The notes under the pieces are model-generated. The model was not told where the DNA came from, searched no databases, and was given only the letters and a program-made list of their open reading frames with translations. Shown piece after piece: positions 7,287-15,969 of a stretch of DNA of 46,216 nucleotides; position 1 is the first letter of the stretch, and each line of letters begins with the position of its first letter. The translations under genes and the position numbers were made by a program. Location of the stretch: assembly GCA_964448755.1 (NCBI GenBank), contig CAYUXF010000005.1, positions 1-46,216 of the forward strand. Reading direction: 5' to 3'. Origin of the DNA: CAYUXF01 sp964448755. GTDB taxonomy: Bacteria; Margulisbacteria; Termititenacia; Termititenacales; CAYUXF01.

Positions 7287-8315
7287 TTGCTCGACGAGTA
7301 CGCTGAAGATTTTGGTATTAATTTTTCAGATAAAATACCCGAAGATCAACAAAGACAGATCAAAGGCAATCCTGCGGCTTATGAAGATGTTTACCGACAG
7401 CCTGCCGAGAGTTATCGTCCTGCACCGGCAAGGTCAGCGCCTGTTTCAACACAATGGCAGCAGCCTTATGCTGAACCCGCTGCTGAATTGAACCAAGAGA
7501 ATTATCAACGGCAATACCTGCCGCAAAATGAGCCGCCGGTTTATAGACAGCCGGAAAGCTACCAGCGGCCGCAGACGCCCGGTTATAATTTCAACAACCA
7601 GCCGGCAGCTTCTATGCGCAGTAAGCTCGACGGTGTTTTTAAAGAGGAATCTAAAGAATTAAAAGAGCTGTTAAGGGCTGAGCAGGGCGACGGCTGTTTG
7701 AAAAAAGTTTTTTTTACAATGCTTTCTATTGCAATTGTTGTTGCTAGTTTTTGGGCTAGTTTTATGGTCGGCAAAAAGATCTTTTTGCCGGAAAGTCATC
7801 AGGAAAAAGTTGAATTGCCCGCTTTTTTAAAACAGCGGACAGAGGCGGGTTTTAGGGAGACTATTAATGCCGTTAAAAAAGTTACCGGGACTGATGATCT
7901 TTTTAAACCGGTTGCCCAGCCGATCAAACAGGTTAAGGCGGTTCCGCCGGAAGTTGCCGATCTTTACGCTCAGCGCGGCTATACGCCGGAGAGTAAGCCG
8001 GCGGCCAGTGTTTCTTCAAGAGTGCCGGTCATAGATGTTAATGCCGTTAAGCCGCAGCCTGCTGTGGTGGCAGCACCGCCGGTGGCCAAGCGTTTGCCGG
8101 CATTGTATCGTGTTATTGCCGGCGTTTATCCAACACAGGCGCAGGCTGCCGACGCGGCCGCCAATTTAAAGGCGGATGGTTTTGAAAATTTTATTTACAG
8201 TGCCGACGGACAATACAGAATTCAGATCGGCGCCTTTAAAAATAAAGAGAGCGCTACAAAATATATGGACAAGGCTAAAGAATACGGTTATAACGCCGTA
8301 CTTGTCGTTAAATAA
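7287..8315 (+). CDS. SPOR-domain membrane protein (FtsN-like layout)
   Basis: 342 residues from a TTG start with GGGGGG 8 nt upstream. The cytosolic N-terminus (1-140) is unusually rich in Pro, Gln and Tyr and of low complexity. One transmembrane helix covers about 141-163. A Pro/Ala/Val-rich linker leads to a C-terminal SPOR domain at about 270-342 (LYRVIAGVYPTQAQA, then YRIQIGAFKNKESA). SPOR domains bind denuded glycan strands of septal peptidoglycan, so a role in cell division or wall remodelling is likely. It sits upstream of maf and mreB, consistent with a cell-shape gene cluster. A TATAAT lies at 7251-7256 but without a clear -35. Confidence 0.88.
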   Translation: MLDEYAEDFGINFSDKIPEDQQRQIKGNPAAYEDVYRQPAESYRPAPARSAPVSTQWQQPYAEPAAELNQENYQRQYLPQNEPPVYRQPESYQRPQTPGYNFNNQPAASMRSKLDGVFKEESKELKELLRAEQGDGCLKKVFFTMLSIAIVVASFWASFMVGKKIFLPESHQEKVELPAFLKQRTEAGFRETINAVKKVTGTDDLFKPVAQPIKQVKAVPPEVADLYAQRGYTPESKPAASVSSRVPVIDVNAVKPQPAVVAAPPVAKRLPALYRVIAGVYPTQAQAADAAANLKADGFENFIYSADGQYRIQIGAFKNKESATKYMDKAKEYGYNAVLVVK

Positions 8316-8321
8316 GCAAAG

Positions 8322-8918
8322 ATGAAAAAAACAGTCAGCGAGATCTTAAAGAATAATAAATTTATTCTGGTATCAAAGTCACCGCGCCGGCGAGAAATTC
8401 TCAATTCTCTGGCGGTCGATTTTGAGGTAAAGCTGCCGGCAGAAGAAGTTGCCGAAAACATTAGAGATTTTCATTATAAAAAAGATATTTTAAACGTAGT
8501 TAAAGACAAAATTAATTCAATAAAAAGCGTTAAAAACAAAATCTTAATTGCTTGCGATACGATAGTGGTATATAATGGCCGCGTTTTTGGTAAGCCTGTT
8601 GATAAAGAGCAGGCGGCTTGTTTCTTGAAAACATTGTCCGGGAAAAGGCATTTGGTAGTGAGCGGTTTGGCGCTAAAAATCGAGAGCAAAGGCTGTGAAA
8701 AAACTTTTTTTGCTCTGGAACAAACAAAAGTTTTTTTTAAAAAACTGACAGCGCAAGAAATAACAGATTATATCGCTACTGGTGAGCCTTTTGATAAAGC
8801 GGGAGCTTATGCCATTCAAGGCGCCGGCAAAAGTTTTGTCAGAAAAGTAAATGGTTGTTATTATAATGTTGTCGGTTTTCCTGTTTATCAATTTTATAAG
8901 TTATTAGAGAAAATTTAA
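8322..8918 (+). CDS. maf: Maf family nucleotide pyrophosphatase
   Basis: 198 residues. Family motifs are the N-terminal SKSPRR (18-23), ACDTIV with the catalytic Asp, GKPVD, SGKRH, and GEPFDKAGAYAIQG. Maf proteins hydrolyse nucleoside triphosphates, often modified or non-canonical ones, to monophosphates and are linked to division arrest. The start is 6 nt after the stop of the SPOR gene, so it is in the same transcript. mreB follows 37 nt downstream, the common maf-mreB neighbourhood. Confidence 0.93.
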   Translation: MKKTVSEILKNNKFILVSKSPRRREILNSLAVDFEVKLPAEEVAENIRDFHYKKDILNVVKDKINSIKSVKNKILIACDTIVVYNGRVFGKPVDKEQAACFLKTLSGKRHLVVSGLALKIESKGCEKTFFALEQTKVFFKKLTAQEITDYIATGEPFDKAGAYAIQGAGKSFVRKVNGCYYNVVGFPVYQFYKLLEKI

Positions 8919-8955
8919 AAACAGGTGTTAAAAATAAGATAGGGGGAAATTTAGA

Positions 8956-9987
8956 ATGCAGCTTTTTAGTAAAATTTTCAGTAAATATTCAAGGGATTTG
9001 GGTATCGATCTTGGTACGGCTAATACGGTCGTGTTTGTTAAAGGCGAAGGGATCGTTTTAAGAGAACCTTCGGTCGTGGCCATTGAAAAAGGGTCAAATA
9101 AAGTTTTAGCACTGGGTGAAGAGGCCAAAAGAATGTTAGGCCGAACACCGGGCAATATCATTGCTATTCGTCCAATGCGCGACGGCGTTATTGCCGACTT
9201 TGAAGTTACCGAGATGATGTTGAAGCATTTCATTAAGAAAGCACAGGGTCACCATATTATTAAGCCGCGAATTGTAATTGGTGTTCCTTCCGGTATTACC
9301 GGTGTAGAAAAAAGAGCGGTTCTAGATGCCGCCATGCATGCCGGTGCCAGAGAAGCTTATTTAATTGAGGAACCAATGGCAGCGGCGATCGGTTCCAACC
9401 TTCCTATTTCTGAGCCTTACGGCAGCTTAATTGTTGATATCGGCGGCGGTACTACCGAGGTTGCTGTTATCGCGTTAGGTGGTATTGTTGTTTCTAAATC
9501 TATCCGTGTTGCAGGTGACGAAATGGACGAGGCTATTGTTCAGCACTGCCGCAAAAATTATAATTTACTGATCGGTGAACGTTCTGCCGAGGAAATTAAA
9601 ATAGAACTTGGTTCTGCTTACCCCATAGAAGAAGAAAAATCTATGGAAGTGCGCGGCCGTGACCTGGTGACCGGTCTGCCGAAAATCTTCACACTGACCT
9701 CTTCTGAAATTCGCGATGCCTTAACTGAGCCGGTTGGTATTGTAGTTAATACAATTCGTATTACACTGGAAAAAACACCGCCGGAATTAGCGGCTGATAT
9801 TATGGACCGCGGTGTAGTTTTAGCGGGTGGCGGTTCACTTTTGAGAGGCCTTGATAAATTTATTACACAGGAGACGGAGATGTCGGTCTTCTTGGTTGAC
9901 GATCCGCTTTCTGCCGTAGCTTACGGAACAGGTAAGATCTTAGACGAGATAGATCTTCTAAAGAGAGTACTGGTCTCTAACGCGTAG
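8956..9987 (+). CDS. mreB: Rod-shape-determining actin homologue MreB
   Basis: 343 residues, full length. Actin-fold ATP-binding blocks are phosphate-1 DLGTANT (18-24), phosphate-2 DIGGGTTEVAV, and the adenosine motif GGGSLLRG near the C-terminus. MreB polymerises under the inner membrane and guides lateral wall synthesis. A strong AGGGGG ribosome site precedes the ATG. The usual mreC and mreD do not follow; rnhB comes next. The cell is probably rod-shaped, with mreC/mreD elsewhere. Confidence 0.97.
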   Translation: MQLFSKIFSKYSRDLGIDLGTANTVVFVKGEGIVLREPSVVAIEKGSNKVLALGEEAKRMLGRTPGNIIAIRPMRDGVIADFEVTEMMLKHFIKKAQGHHIIKPRIVIGVPSGITGVEKRAVLDAAMHAGAREAYLIEEPMAAAIGSNLPISEPYGSLIVDIGGGTTEVAVIALGGIVVSKSIRVAGDEMDEAIVQHCRKNYNLLIGERSAEEIKIELGSAYPIEEEKSMEVRGRDLVTGLPKIFTLTSSEIRDALTEPVGIVVNTIRITLEKTPPELAADIMDRGVVLAGGGSLLRGLDKFITQETEMSVFLVDDPLSAVAYGTGKILDEIDLLKRVLVSNA

Positions 9988-10017
9988 TCTTAAATAACCT
10001 GTAGTACAGGGTTTTTA

Positions 10018-10596
10018 ATGGTCAAACAATTAATAATTGCCGGTGTTGATGAGGCTGGACGTGGTCCTTTGGCCGGTCCGGTAGTTGCTGCGGCGGTTAT
10101 TATTCCCGTTGGACAAGAGGTTTTTGCTGGCATTGACGATTCTAAAAAAATCCCCATGCATAAGAGGGCGGAACTTTTTGAGAAAATAACCAATAATTAT
10201 ATTTATGGTGTCGGCATTGTCGATGAACAAGAGATCGATAGGATCAATATTCTACAGGCAACTTTTAAGGCCATGTCTAGTGCGATCAAATCGCTTGCCC
10301 AAAGGCCGGATAAATGTTTAATAGACGGCAATAAAATTATTCCGGCGCTGGCTATAGAACAAGAGGCGGTTATCAAAGGCGACAGTTTAATTAAAGAAAT
10401 TTCTGCTGCTTCTATTATTGCCAAAGTTACGCGCGATAAATTGATGTTAGAATATCATGAGAAATATCCGCAGTATAACTTTGCGGAAAATAAGGGCTAT
10501 GGTACGGCAGCGCATATTGAGGCGATCTTAAAATACGGCCGTTGTCCGATCCATCGGCGCAGTTTTTCGGTCCAGCAGGAACTGACACTTTTTTAA
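10018..10596 (+). CDS. rnhB: Ribonuclease HII
   Basis: 192 residues. The RNase HII signature DEAGRGPLAGP starts at Asp11; Asp11 and Glu12 are catalytic. The remaining acidic residues lie in CLIDGN and in the DSLIKEISAASIIAKVTRD block. It cuts the RNA strand of RNA-DNA hybrids and removes single ribonucleotides from DNA. It starts 30 nt after mreB and is probably cotranscribed. An AGGG site lies shortly before the ATG. Confidence 0.96.
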   Translation: MVKQLIIAGVDEAGRGPLAGPVVAAAVIIPVGQEVFAGIDDSKKIPMHKRAELFEKITNNYIYGVGIVDEQEIDRINILQATFKAMSSAIKSLAQRPDKCLIDGNKIIPALAIEQEAVIKGDSLIKEISAASIIAKVTRDKLMLEYHEKYPQYNFAENKGYGTAAHIEAILKYGRCPIHRRSFSVQQELTLF

Positions 10597-10607
10597 GTTT
10601 TTTCTTC

Positions 10608-10636
10608 TTGCCTGGAGTGCGGCTAATTGTTATAAT
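10608..10636 (+). promoter_or_regulatory. Promoter for the L25 gene
   Basis: TTGCCT (10608-10613), 17 nt, TATAAT (10631-10636). A second TATAAT at 10658-10663 may be a tandem start with a poor -35. About 45 nt of leader precede the ATG. Confidence 0.65.
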
Positions 10637-10681
10637 TCAGCCCCTTTTGTGTTAGATTATAATATTAAGTGAGGTTATAAA

Positions 10682-11374
10682 ATGGTAGAAAAATTATTTT
10701 TAGAAGCAGAAGTCAGAGAAGAAACAGGCAAACAAGCCGCTAAAAAGATGCGTAATTCGGGCATGGTGCCGGCCGTTTTTTACGGTAAAAATATTGATAG
10801 TTTGAAAATAGCGGTCAATGCCAGCGAGCTGAGCAGTGTATTGAGAAAATCGGAAGCTAAAATGAACTCTATTTTTAATTTAAAAATTAAAGATAAAGAC
10901 AAAGTAATTGAGGAAATGGCCTTAATTCAAGACTGCGATAAAGATCCTATTAAGGATACTTTTGTTCATTTAGATTTTATGCGCATTAATGTCAAAGAAG
11001 CTATTACGACCAGGGTTTTAGTTAAACTGGTTGGCGAAAGCCCGGCGGTTAAGGCTGGTCTGCTTTTGACCCAACAGGTGCATGACCTGATAATTAAGTG
11101 TCTGCCGATGGAGATACCTTCACATATTGATATTGATGTTTCCGGTATTGAAGGTGCGCATGACGCGGTGCGGGTTGGTGATCTGAAATTAAATAATATG
11201 AAAATAGAAATGCCTGCCGATCAAATTATTGTTCATGCTGAAGTGCCGAGATCAATGAAAGTAGAAGAGGCTCCGGCGGCTCCTGTTTCAGCGGAAGTTC
11301 CGGTTATTGGTGAAAAGAAAGAGAGCGAAGCTGCTCCTGCTGAAGACAATAAAGACAAGAAGAAAAAAGAGTAA
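10682..11374 (+). CDS. rplY: Ribosomal protein L25/TL5 (Ctc family)
   Basis: 230 residues of the long Ctc/TL5 type. An N-terminal 5S rRNA-binding L25 domain (REETGKQAAKKMRNSG, VPAVFYGKN) covers about 1-95, the C-terminal TL5 beta domain about 100-190, and a Glu/Lys/Ala/Pro-rich tail follows. It binds 5S rRNA in the large subunit; Ctc-type proteins are often stress-linked. It has its own promoter and a strong downstream terminator, so it appears to be monocistronic. Confidence 0.95.
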   Translation: MVEKLFLEAEVREETGKQAAKKMRNSGMVPAVFYGKNIDSLKIAVNASELSSVLRKSEAKMNSIFNLKIKDKDKVIEEMALIQDCDKDPIKDTFVHLDFMRINVKEAITTRVLVKLVGESPAVKAGLLLTQQVHDLIIKCLPMEIPSHIDIDVSGIEGAHDAVRVGDLKLNNMKIEMPADQIIVHAEVPRSMKVEEAPAAPVSAEVPVIGEKKESEAAPAEDNKDKKKKE

Positions 11375-11396
11375 ATTATTGATAATTTGTTTCATT

Positions 11397-11428
11397 AAAA
11401 AGGCCACTGATCACAGTGGCCTTTTTTT
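11397..11428 (+). terminator. Rho-independent terminator after rplY
   Basis: Perfect 8-bp stem GGCCACTG / CAGTGGCC with an ATCA loop, flanked by A5 and followed by T7. It ends 25 nt before the pyrE start. Confidence 0.95.
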
Positions 11429-11452
11429 AAAAAAGAGGAGGGGCTTAAAACC

Positions 11453-11977
11453 ATGCAAAGAGAAGAGTTAGCTAAAAAAATTAAAGAAGCCGCTTTTTTA
11501 GAGGGCGATTTTATTCTCCGTTCCGGTAAACGGAGTAAATATTATGTAGATAAGTATTTGTTCGGCACCAAGCCGGAAATTCTGATCCCTCTGGCAGAGC
11601 AATTAGCGGAAATTCTGCCGCCGGCTGATTCTTATGACCGGTTAGCCGGTCCGGAGCTAGGTGCTGTAACAATTACCAGCGTGTTGGCCTGTAAAGTAAA
11701 TAAACCATTTGTGCTTGTGCGTAAAGCTGCTAAAGGCTACGGTACAGATAAAGTTTTTGAAGGTGAGTTAAAAAAAGGGGAACGGGTCATTTTAATTGAA
11801 GATATTTTAACAACTGCCGGTGCGGCTATTTCCGCTGCCGAGCGGCTGCGTGATTACGGCGTAGAGGTTTTAAAAATAATTGGCGTGATAGACAGAGAAG
11901 AGGGGGCGCAGGCTAATGCCCAGGCTGCCGGGTTTGCCATGTCGGCGCTTTTCACTAAATCTGATCTCGGAATATAA
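11453..11977 (+). CDS. pyrE: Orotate phosphoribosyltransferase
   Basis: 174 residues. It makes orotidine monophosphate from orotate and PRPP in pyrimidine synthesis. The PRPP-binding motif ILIEDILTTAGAA holds Glu116 and Asp117; a basic loop VLVRKAAKGYGT corresponds to the mobile catalytic loop. AGGAGGGG precedes the ATG. It lies directly after the rplY terminator; no other pyrimidine genes are in the window, and no separate promoter is obvious. Confidence 0.92.
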   Translation: MQREELAKKIKEAAFLEGDFILRSGKRSKYYVDKYLFGTKPEILIPLAEQLAEILPPADSYDRLAGPELGAVTITSVLACKVNKPFVLVRKAAKGYGTDKVFEGELKKGERVILIEDILTTAGAAISAAERLRDYGVEVLKIIGVIDREEGAQANAQAAGFAMSALFTKSDLGI

Positions 11978-12094
11978 ACAGATTTAAATTCTAGCTAAAA
12001 AGACAACTTTTTTTGCAGATATTTCGTTAAATATTGATCGATGCGGTTTATTTGCTGTTTTTCTTTGGCAGCAGGATTGTAATTTTATTTGATC

Positions 12095-12451
12095 ATGCAG
12101 AAAAGAGGAAAACTCGGCGAAGATATTGCGGTTGATTATCTACAAGCCAATGGTTTTAAAATAATTGACCGGAATTTTTTTTCACGCACTGGCGAGATAG
12201 ATATTATTGCTGAAGAGGGCGAAGTGCTCTGTTTTATTGAGGTCAAATACTATCAGCAGCATGCCTTAAAAAATGTCCTGGGGGCCGTTGATGATAAAAA
12301 GCAACAGAAGATCTTAAGGACAGTTAATTATTATCTCTATAAAAAAAAGATTATTAACAGATATATTAGGTTCGATACGGTCCTAATAGAGTTCAACGCT
12401 CAGCAGCAAATCGCTTCGCTTAATTTTTTTAGAGATGCTTTTAGGGGTTAA
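12095..12451 (+). CDS. YraN-like (UPF0102) endonuclease-fold protein
   Basis: 118 residues from the ATG at 12095; a TTG two codons earlier is possible. UPF0102 family features are KLGEDIAVDYLQANGFKIIDRNF at the start (given in part), then GEIDIIAEEGEVLCFIEVK, which matches the restriction-endonuclease-like core D-x(n)-ExK: Asp and the Glu-Val-Lys triad are present. The biological role of this family is not settled; a link to DNA processing or uptake is often proposed. No clear Shine-Dalgarno. The gap before it (11978-12094) shows nothing convincing. Confidence 0.85.
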   Translation: MQKRGKLGEDIAVDYLQANGFKIIDRNFFSRTGEIDIIAEEGEVLCFIEVKYYQQHALKNVLGAVDDKKQQKILRTVNYYLYKKKIINRYIRFDTVLIEFNAQQQIASLNFFRDAFRG

Positions 12452-12462
12452 AAAACTTTTTT

Positions 12463-12491
12463 TTGCAGATAAAGTGATTAAAGGTTAAAAT
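12463..12491 (+). promoter_or_regulatory. Promoter for dnaE
   Basis: TTGCAG (12463-12468), 17 nt, TAAAAT (12486-12491), followed by about 37 nt of leader with AAGGGA before the ATG. Confidence 0.7.
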
Positions 12492-12528
12492 GACTGTCTC
12501 ACTTTAAGTTAAGGGATTCATTGTTTTT

Positions 12529-15500
12529 ATGGCGTTTGTTCATTTACACACACATACAGAGTATTCACTGCTCGACGGTGCTGCCTCTATTAAAGACCTG
12601 GTCAATAAAGCGGTGCGGCTTGGCATGCCGGCGGTAGCTATTACCGACCACGGCAGTATGTACGGTGCTTTTCAATTTTATAATGCCTGTAAACATGCTG
12701 GTATTAAACCGATCATTGGCTGTGAGGTCTATGTGGCGCCACGGACCAGGCAGCAAAAGGAAGGAAAGCAGGACTCGGCTAATTACCATTTAATCCTGCT
12801 GGCAAAAAACGAGACCGGTTATAAGAACTTAATTAAAATGGTTTCACTGGCGAGTATTGAGGGGTTTTATTACCGACCGCGTATCGACTGGGGGCTTTTG
12901 CAAGAACATCGTGAAGGGCTTATTTGTACATCGGCTTGTACCGGCGGAGAAGTAGCTGTTCTTTTGATCGCCGGCCGTTATAACGAGGCTAAAGAAGTGG
13001 CATTGAAATACCGTGCGCTTTTTGGCGATGATTATTATTTTGAAGTGCAGGATCATGGTCTGCCCGAACAGAAAAAAATGATTACGGAAATTAAAAAGCT
13101 CGGCGCGGAATTGAATATTCCTATAATTGCAACTAATGACAGTCATTATATAGAACATGGCGAAGCGGCCTTGCAGGATACATTAATGTGTATCCAGCAG
13201 GGCAAAGTCTTGAGCGATACCGATCGTTTAAAATTTCTTTCTGATCAAGTTTATTTTAAATCAGAAGAAGAGATGCTCCGTCTTTTTTCGGAAAATCCGG
13301 AATTTTTAGAGCAGACATTAAAAATTGCCGAAAAAATAGACCTTAAATTTGATACCGATGCCAGATATCTCCCTAAGTTTGATGTTCCGGAGGGACAGAC
13401 GGAAGAATCCTGGTTGGAAGAATTGACCTGGCAGGGTATTAAAAAAAGATATGGCGAGAATTTCAGTCCGGAAGTTAAAGCACGGGTAGAGATGGAGTTA
13501 GAGGTTATAAAACCGATGGGTTTTGCCGCTTATTTTTTGATCGTCCAGGATTTTATCAATTGGGCTAAAAATAATGGCATTGCTGTCGGCCCGGGGCGCG
13601 GTTCTGCTGCCGGCTCAATTGTCGCCTATGCTTTAAATATTACAACGCTCGATCCGCTGAAATATAATTTACTGTTCGAGCGGTTCTTAAACAAAGAACG
13701 TGTTTCCATGCCTGATATCGACGTCGATTTTTGTATCCGCCGGCGCGGCGAGGTCATAGATTATGTTCGCAAGAAATATGGCGATGAGAATGTTTCGCAG
13801 ATCATTACTTTTGGTACAATGGCCGCCCGCGGTGTTGTTCGCGATGTCGGGCGGGTCATGAATATTCCCTTGAGTGAAGTAGACCGGATAGCAAAGATGA
13901 TCCCCGCAACACCGGGTATTACCTTGGAGCAGGCTTTTGCGGAAAATCCGGAATTAAAAGCGCTCTATGACAATAATGCCGATACCAAAGAATTGTTAGA
14001 CCGGGCGGTTAAACTGGAAGGTTTTGCCCGCAATACCGGCACACACGCGGCCGGTGTCGTTATTTCCGGTGTGCCACTAATGGAGATAGTTCCACTCTCT
14101 TTGAATACTAAAGATAATTCTATTGTTACGCAATATACAATGACCGAAATTGAAAAGCTTGGTCTTTTGAAAATGGATTTCTTGGGTTTGCGTAATTTGA
14201 CCATGATCGACGATTGTCTGAATTTAATTAAGAAAAATCGTGGTATCAGCATAGACATTAATGATATTGAGCTTACCGATGACAATGCTTTTAAGGTTTT
14301 GCGTCAGGGCGAGACGGTCGGTATTTTTCAGTGTGAATCGCCAGGTATGCGGGCGATGATCAAAAAAATTCAGCCGAGCTGTTTTGAGGATATTGTCGCT
14401 ATTTTAGCGCTTTACCGCCCGGGGCCACTTAATTCCGGGATGGTCGACCAATTTATTAACAGAAAACATGGCAAGGAAAAAATAGTCTATTCTTTTGCCG
14501 AACTGGAACCTTATTTAAAAGATACTTACGGGATTATCCTTTATCAGGAACAGGTTATGCAGATCGCTTCGGTAATTGGCGGATTTTCGCTCAGTCAGGC
14601 CGATGAATTGCGCCGGGCCATGGGTAAGAAGAAAAAAGAGATTATGGATAAGATGCGGGTTGATTTTGTAGAAGGTGCGGTTAAAAATAATTTTGACCAG
14701 AAAAAAGCAGAAGAGATCTACGACGCCTGTGCTAAATTTGCCGAGTATGGCTTTAATAAGTCACATAGTGCCGCTTATGCGGTGGTCTCTTATCAAACTG
14801 CCTGGCTCAAGGCCAATTATCCGCTGGAATTTTTTGCGGCCTTATTATCTTCGGTAGCGGGCAATGAAACAAAAGTTATGGAGTATATTAACGAGTGTAG
14901 CCGCCTGGGGATCGAGGTTTTGCCGCCGTCGGTCAATGAATCTGATAACGAATTTACCGCGGTCAATGGTGCTATTCGCTTTGGCTTATCGGCTATTAAA
15001 AATGTCGGCGCTAACGCTATTGAGGCTATTGTTAAAGAACGTGAAAAGAGCGGACTGTATCGTTCTTTTACCGATCTTTGTCTGCGTGTAGATACGTCAA
15101 CGATCAATAAAAAAACCGTAGAGTCGCTGGCCCGGGGCGGTGCGCTGGACTGCTTTGGTAAACGACGCGCTATTATTGAGGGCTTTGCCAATATTTTAGA
15201 CAATGTTACCCGTTCTAAAAAAGAGATGGCCAACGGCCAGGAGTCGCTCTTTGGGACAGATTTTGTCGGCGGGTTAACTGTTTCCGGCGAGGATAATTGG
15301 CCGGATGTGCTGGAGTATACGCCAGATGAAAAATTAAAAATGGAAAAAGAACTGCTCGGTCTTTATATTTCCGACCATCCTTTAAAACATATTGAGCTCG
15401 ATCTTACGCGGTTTAAACATCACCGCTCTACCGATGTGGTTGCTTTGCCGGAGGATACAGAGGTTAAGCTGGTGGGGATGCTCTCGCAGGTTAACCAGAT

Positions 15501-15969
15501 CTTTACCCGTTCCGAAAAATATATGGCGGTAGCCAAGCTGGAAGATCTTTACGGCTCGGTGCCGGTAGTTTGTTTTCCGCGCAGTTATGATGATGTGCTG
15601 GATCAGCAGGGGAAATTGATCCATAAGGGCAATAAAGAGTATCTGGTCAATGACCTGATAGTTATTTTAGAAGGGAAGGTCAATTCTAATAAACGCGATG
15701 AACGTCAGGTGGTAATCTCCAAGGTTACTCCGGTGGCGCGCGCTATAGAGAATCAATCTTTTTATATTGATGTTGAGGCGGTAGAGGATGACCAGACGTT
15801 GAAAAAACTTAAAAGTACACTACAGATGTTCCGTGGTTCCACGCCGGTTATTTTGCATACCGCTACAGCGGATATCAGTATTGATAGTATGTACTGGGTC
15901 AATCCGGAGGTCCGTCTGCGCAAGGAGATCGATACTCTGATCGGCAGCGGCCGACACTGGCTGGGTTAA
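12529..15969 (+). CDS. dnaE: DNA polymerase III alpha subunit
   Basis: 1146 residues, full-length replicative polymerase of the DnaE type. The N-terminal PHP domain begins with HLHTHTEYSLLDG (5-17). The catalytic aspartates are in PDIDVDF (Asp398, Asp400) and in KMDFLG (Asp550). The TGTHAAGVVIS block, the RPGPL finger segment and a C-terminal OB domain (VKLVGMLSQVNQIF, about 985-1060) are recognisable. It replicates the chromosome in the polymerase III holoenzyme. The stop shares bases with the stop of the convergent SNF2 gene, with a 4-nt overlap and no terminator between them. Confidence 0.98.
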   Translation: MAFVHLHTHTEYSLLDGAASIKDLVNKAVRLGMPAVAITDHGSMYGAFQFYNACKHAGIKPIIGCEVYVAPRTRQQKEGKQDSANYHLILLAKNETGYKNLIKMVSLASIEGFYYRPRIDWGLLQEHREGLICTSACTGGEVAVLLIAGRYNEAKEVALKYRALFGDDYYFEVQDHGLPEQKKMITEIKKLGAELNIPIIATNDSHYIEHGEAALQDTLMCIQQGKVLSDTDRLKFLSDQVYFKSEEEMLRLFSENPEFLEQTLKIAEKIDLKFDTDARYLPKFDVPEGQTEESWLEELTWQGIKKRYGENFSPEVKARVEMELEVIKPMGFAAYFLIVQDFINWAKNNGIAVGPGRGSAAGSIVAYALNITTLDPLKYNLLFERFLNKERVSMPDIDVDFCIRRRGEVIDYVRKKYGDENVSQIITFGTMAARGVVRDVGRVMNIPLSEVDRIAKMIPATPGITLEQAFAENPELKALYDNNADTKELLDRAVKLEGFARNTGTHAAGVVISGVPLMEIVPLSLNTKDNSIVTQYTMTEIEKLGLLKMDFLGLRNLTMIDDCLNLIKKNRGISIDINDIELTDDNAFKVLRQGETVGIFQCESPGMRAMIKKIQPSCFEDIVAILALYRPGPLNSGMVDQFINRKHGKEKIVYSFAELEPYLKDTYGIILYQEQVMQIASVIGGFSLSQADELRRAMGKKKKEIMDKMRVDFVEGAVKNNFDQKKAEEIYDACAKFAEYGFNKSHSAAYAVVSYQTAWLKANYPLEFFAALLSSVAGNETKVMEYINECSRLGIEVLPPSVNESDNEFTAVNGAIRFGLSAIKNVGANAIEAIVKEREKSGLYRSFTDLCLRVDTSTINKKTVESLARGGALDCFGKRRAIIEGFANILDNVTRSKKEMANGQESLFGTDFVGGLTVSGEDNWPDVLEYTPDEKLKMEKELLGLYISDHPLKHIELDLTRFKHHRSTDVVALPEDTEVKLVGMLSQVNQIFTRSEKYMAVAKLEDLYGSVPVVCFPRSYDDVLDQQGKLIHKGNKEYLVNDLIVILEGKVNSNKRDERQVVISKVTPVARAIENQSFYIDVEAVEDDQTLKKLKSTLQMFRGSTPVILHTATADISIDSMYWVNPEVRLRKEIDTLIGSGRHWLG

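Noticed and set aside
12001..12030. Repeated AACTTTTTTTGCAGATA before the YraN-like gene and dnaE
   Set aside because: The dnaE copy is part of a good promoter, but the first copy lacks a -10 at the right spacing; the T-run makes chance similarity likely.
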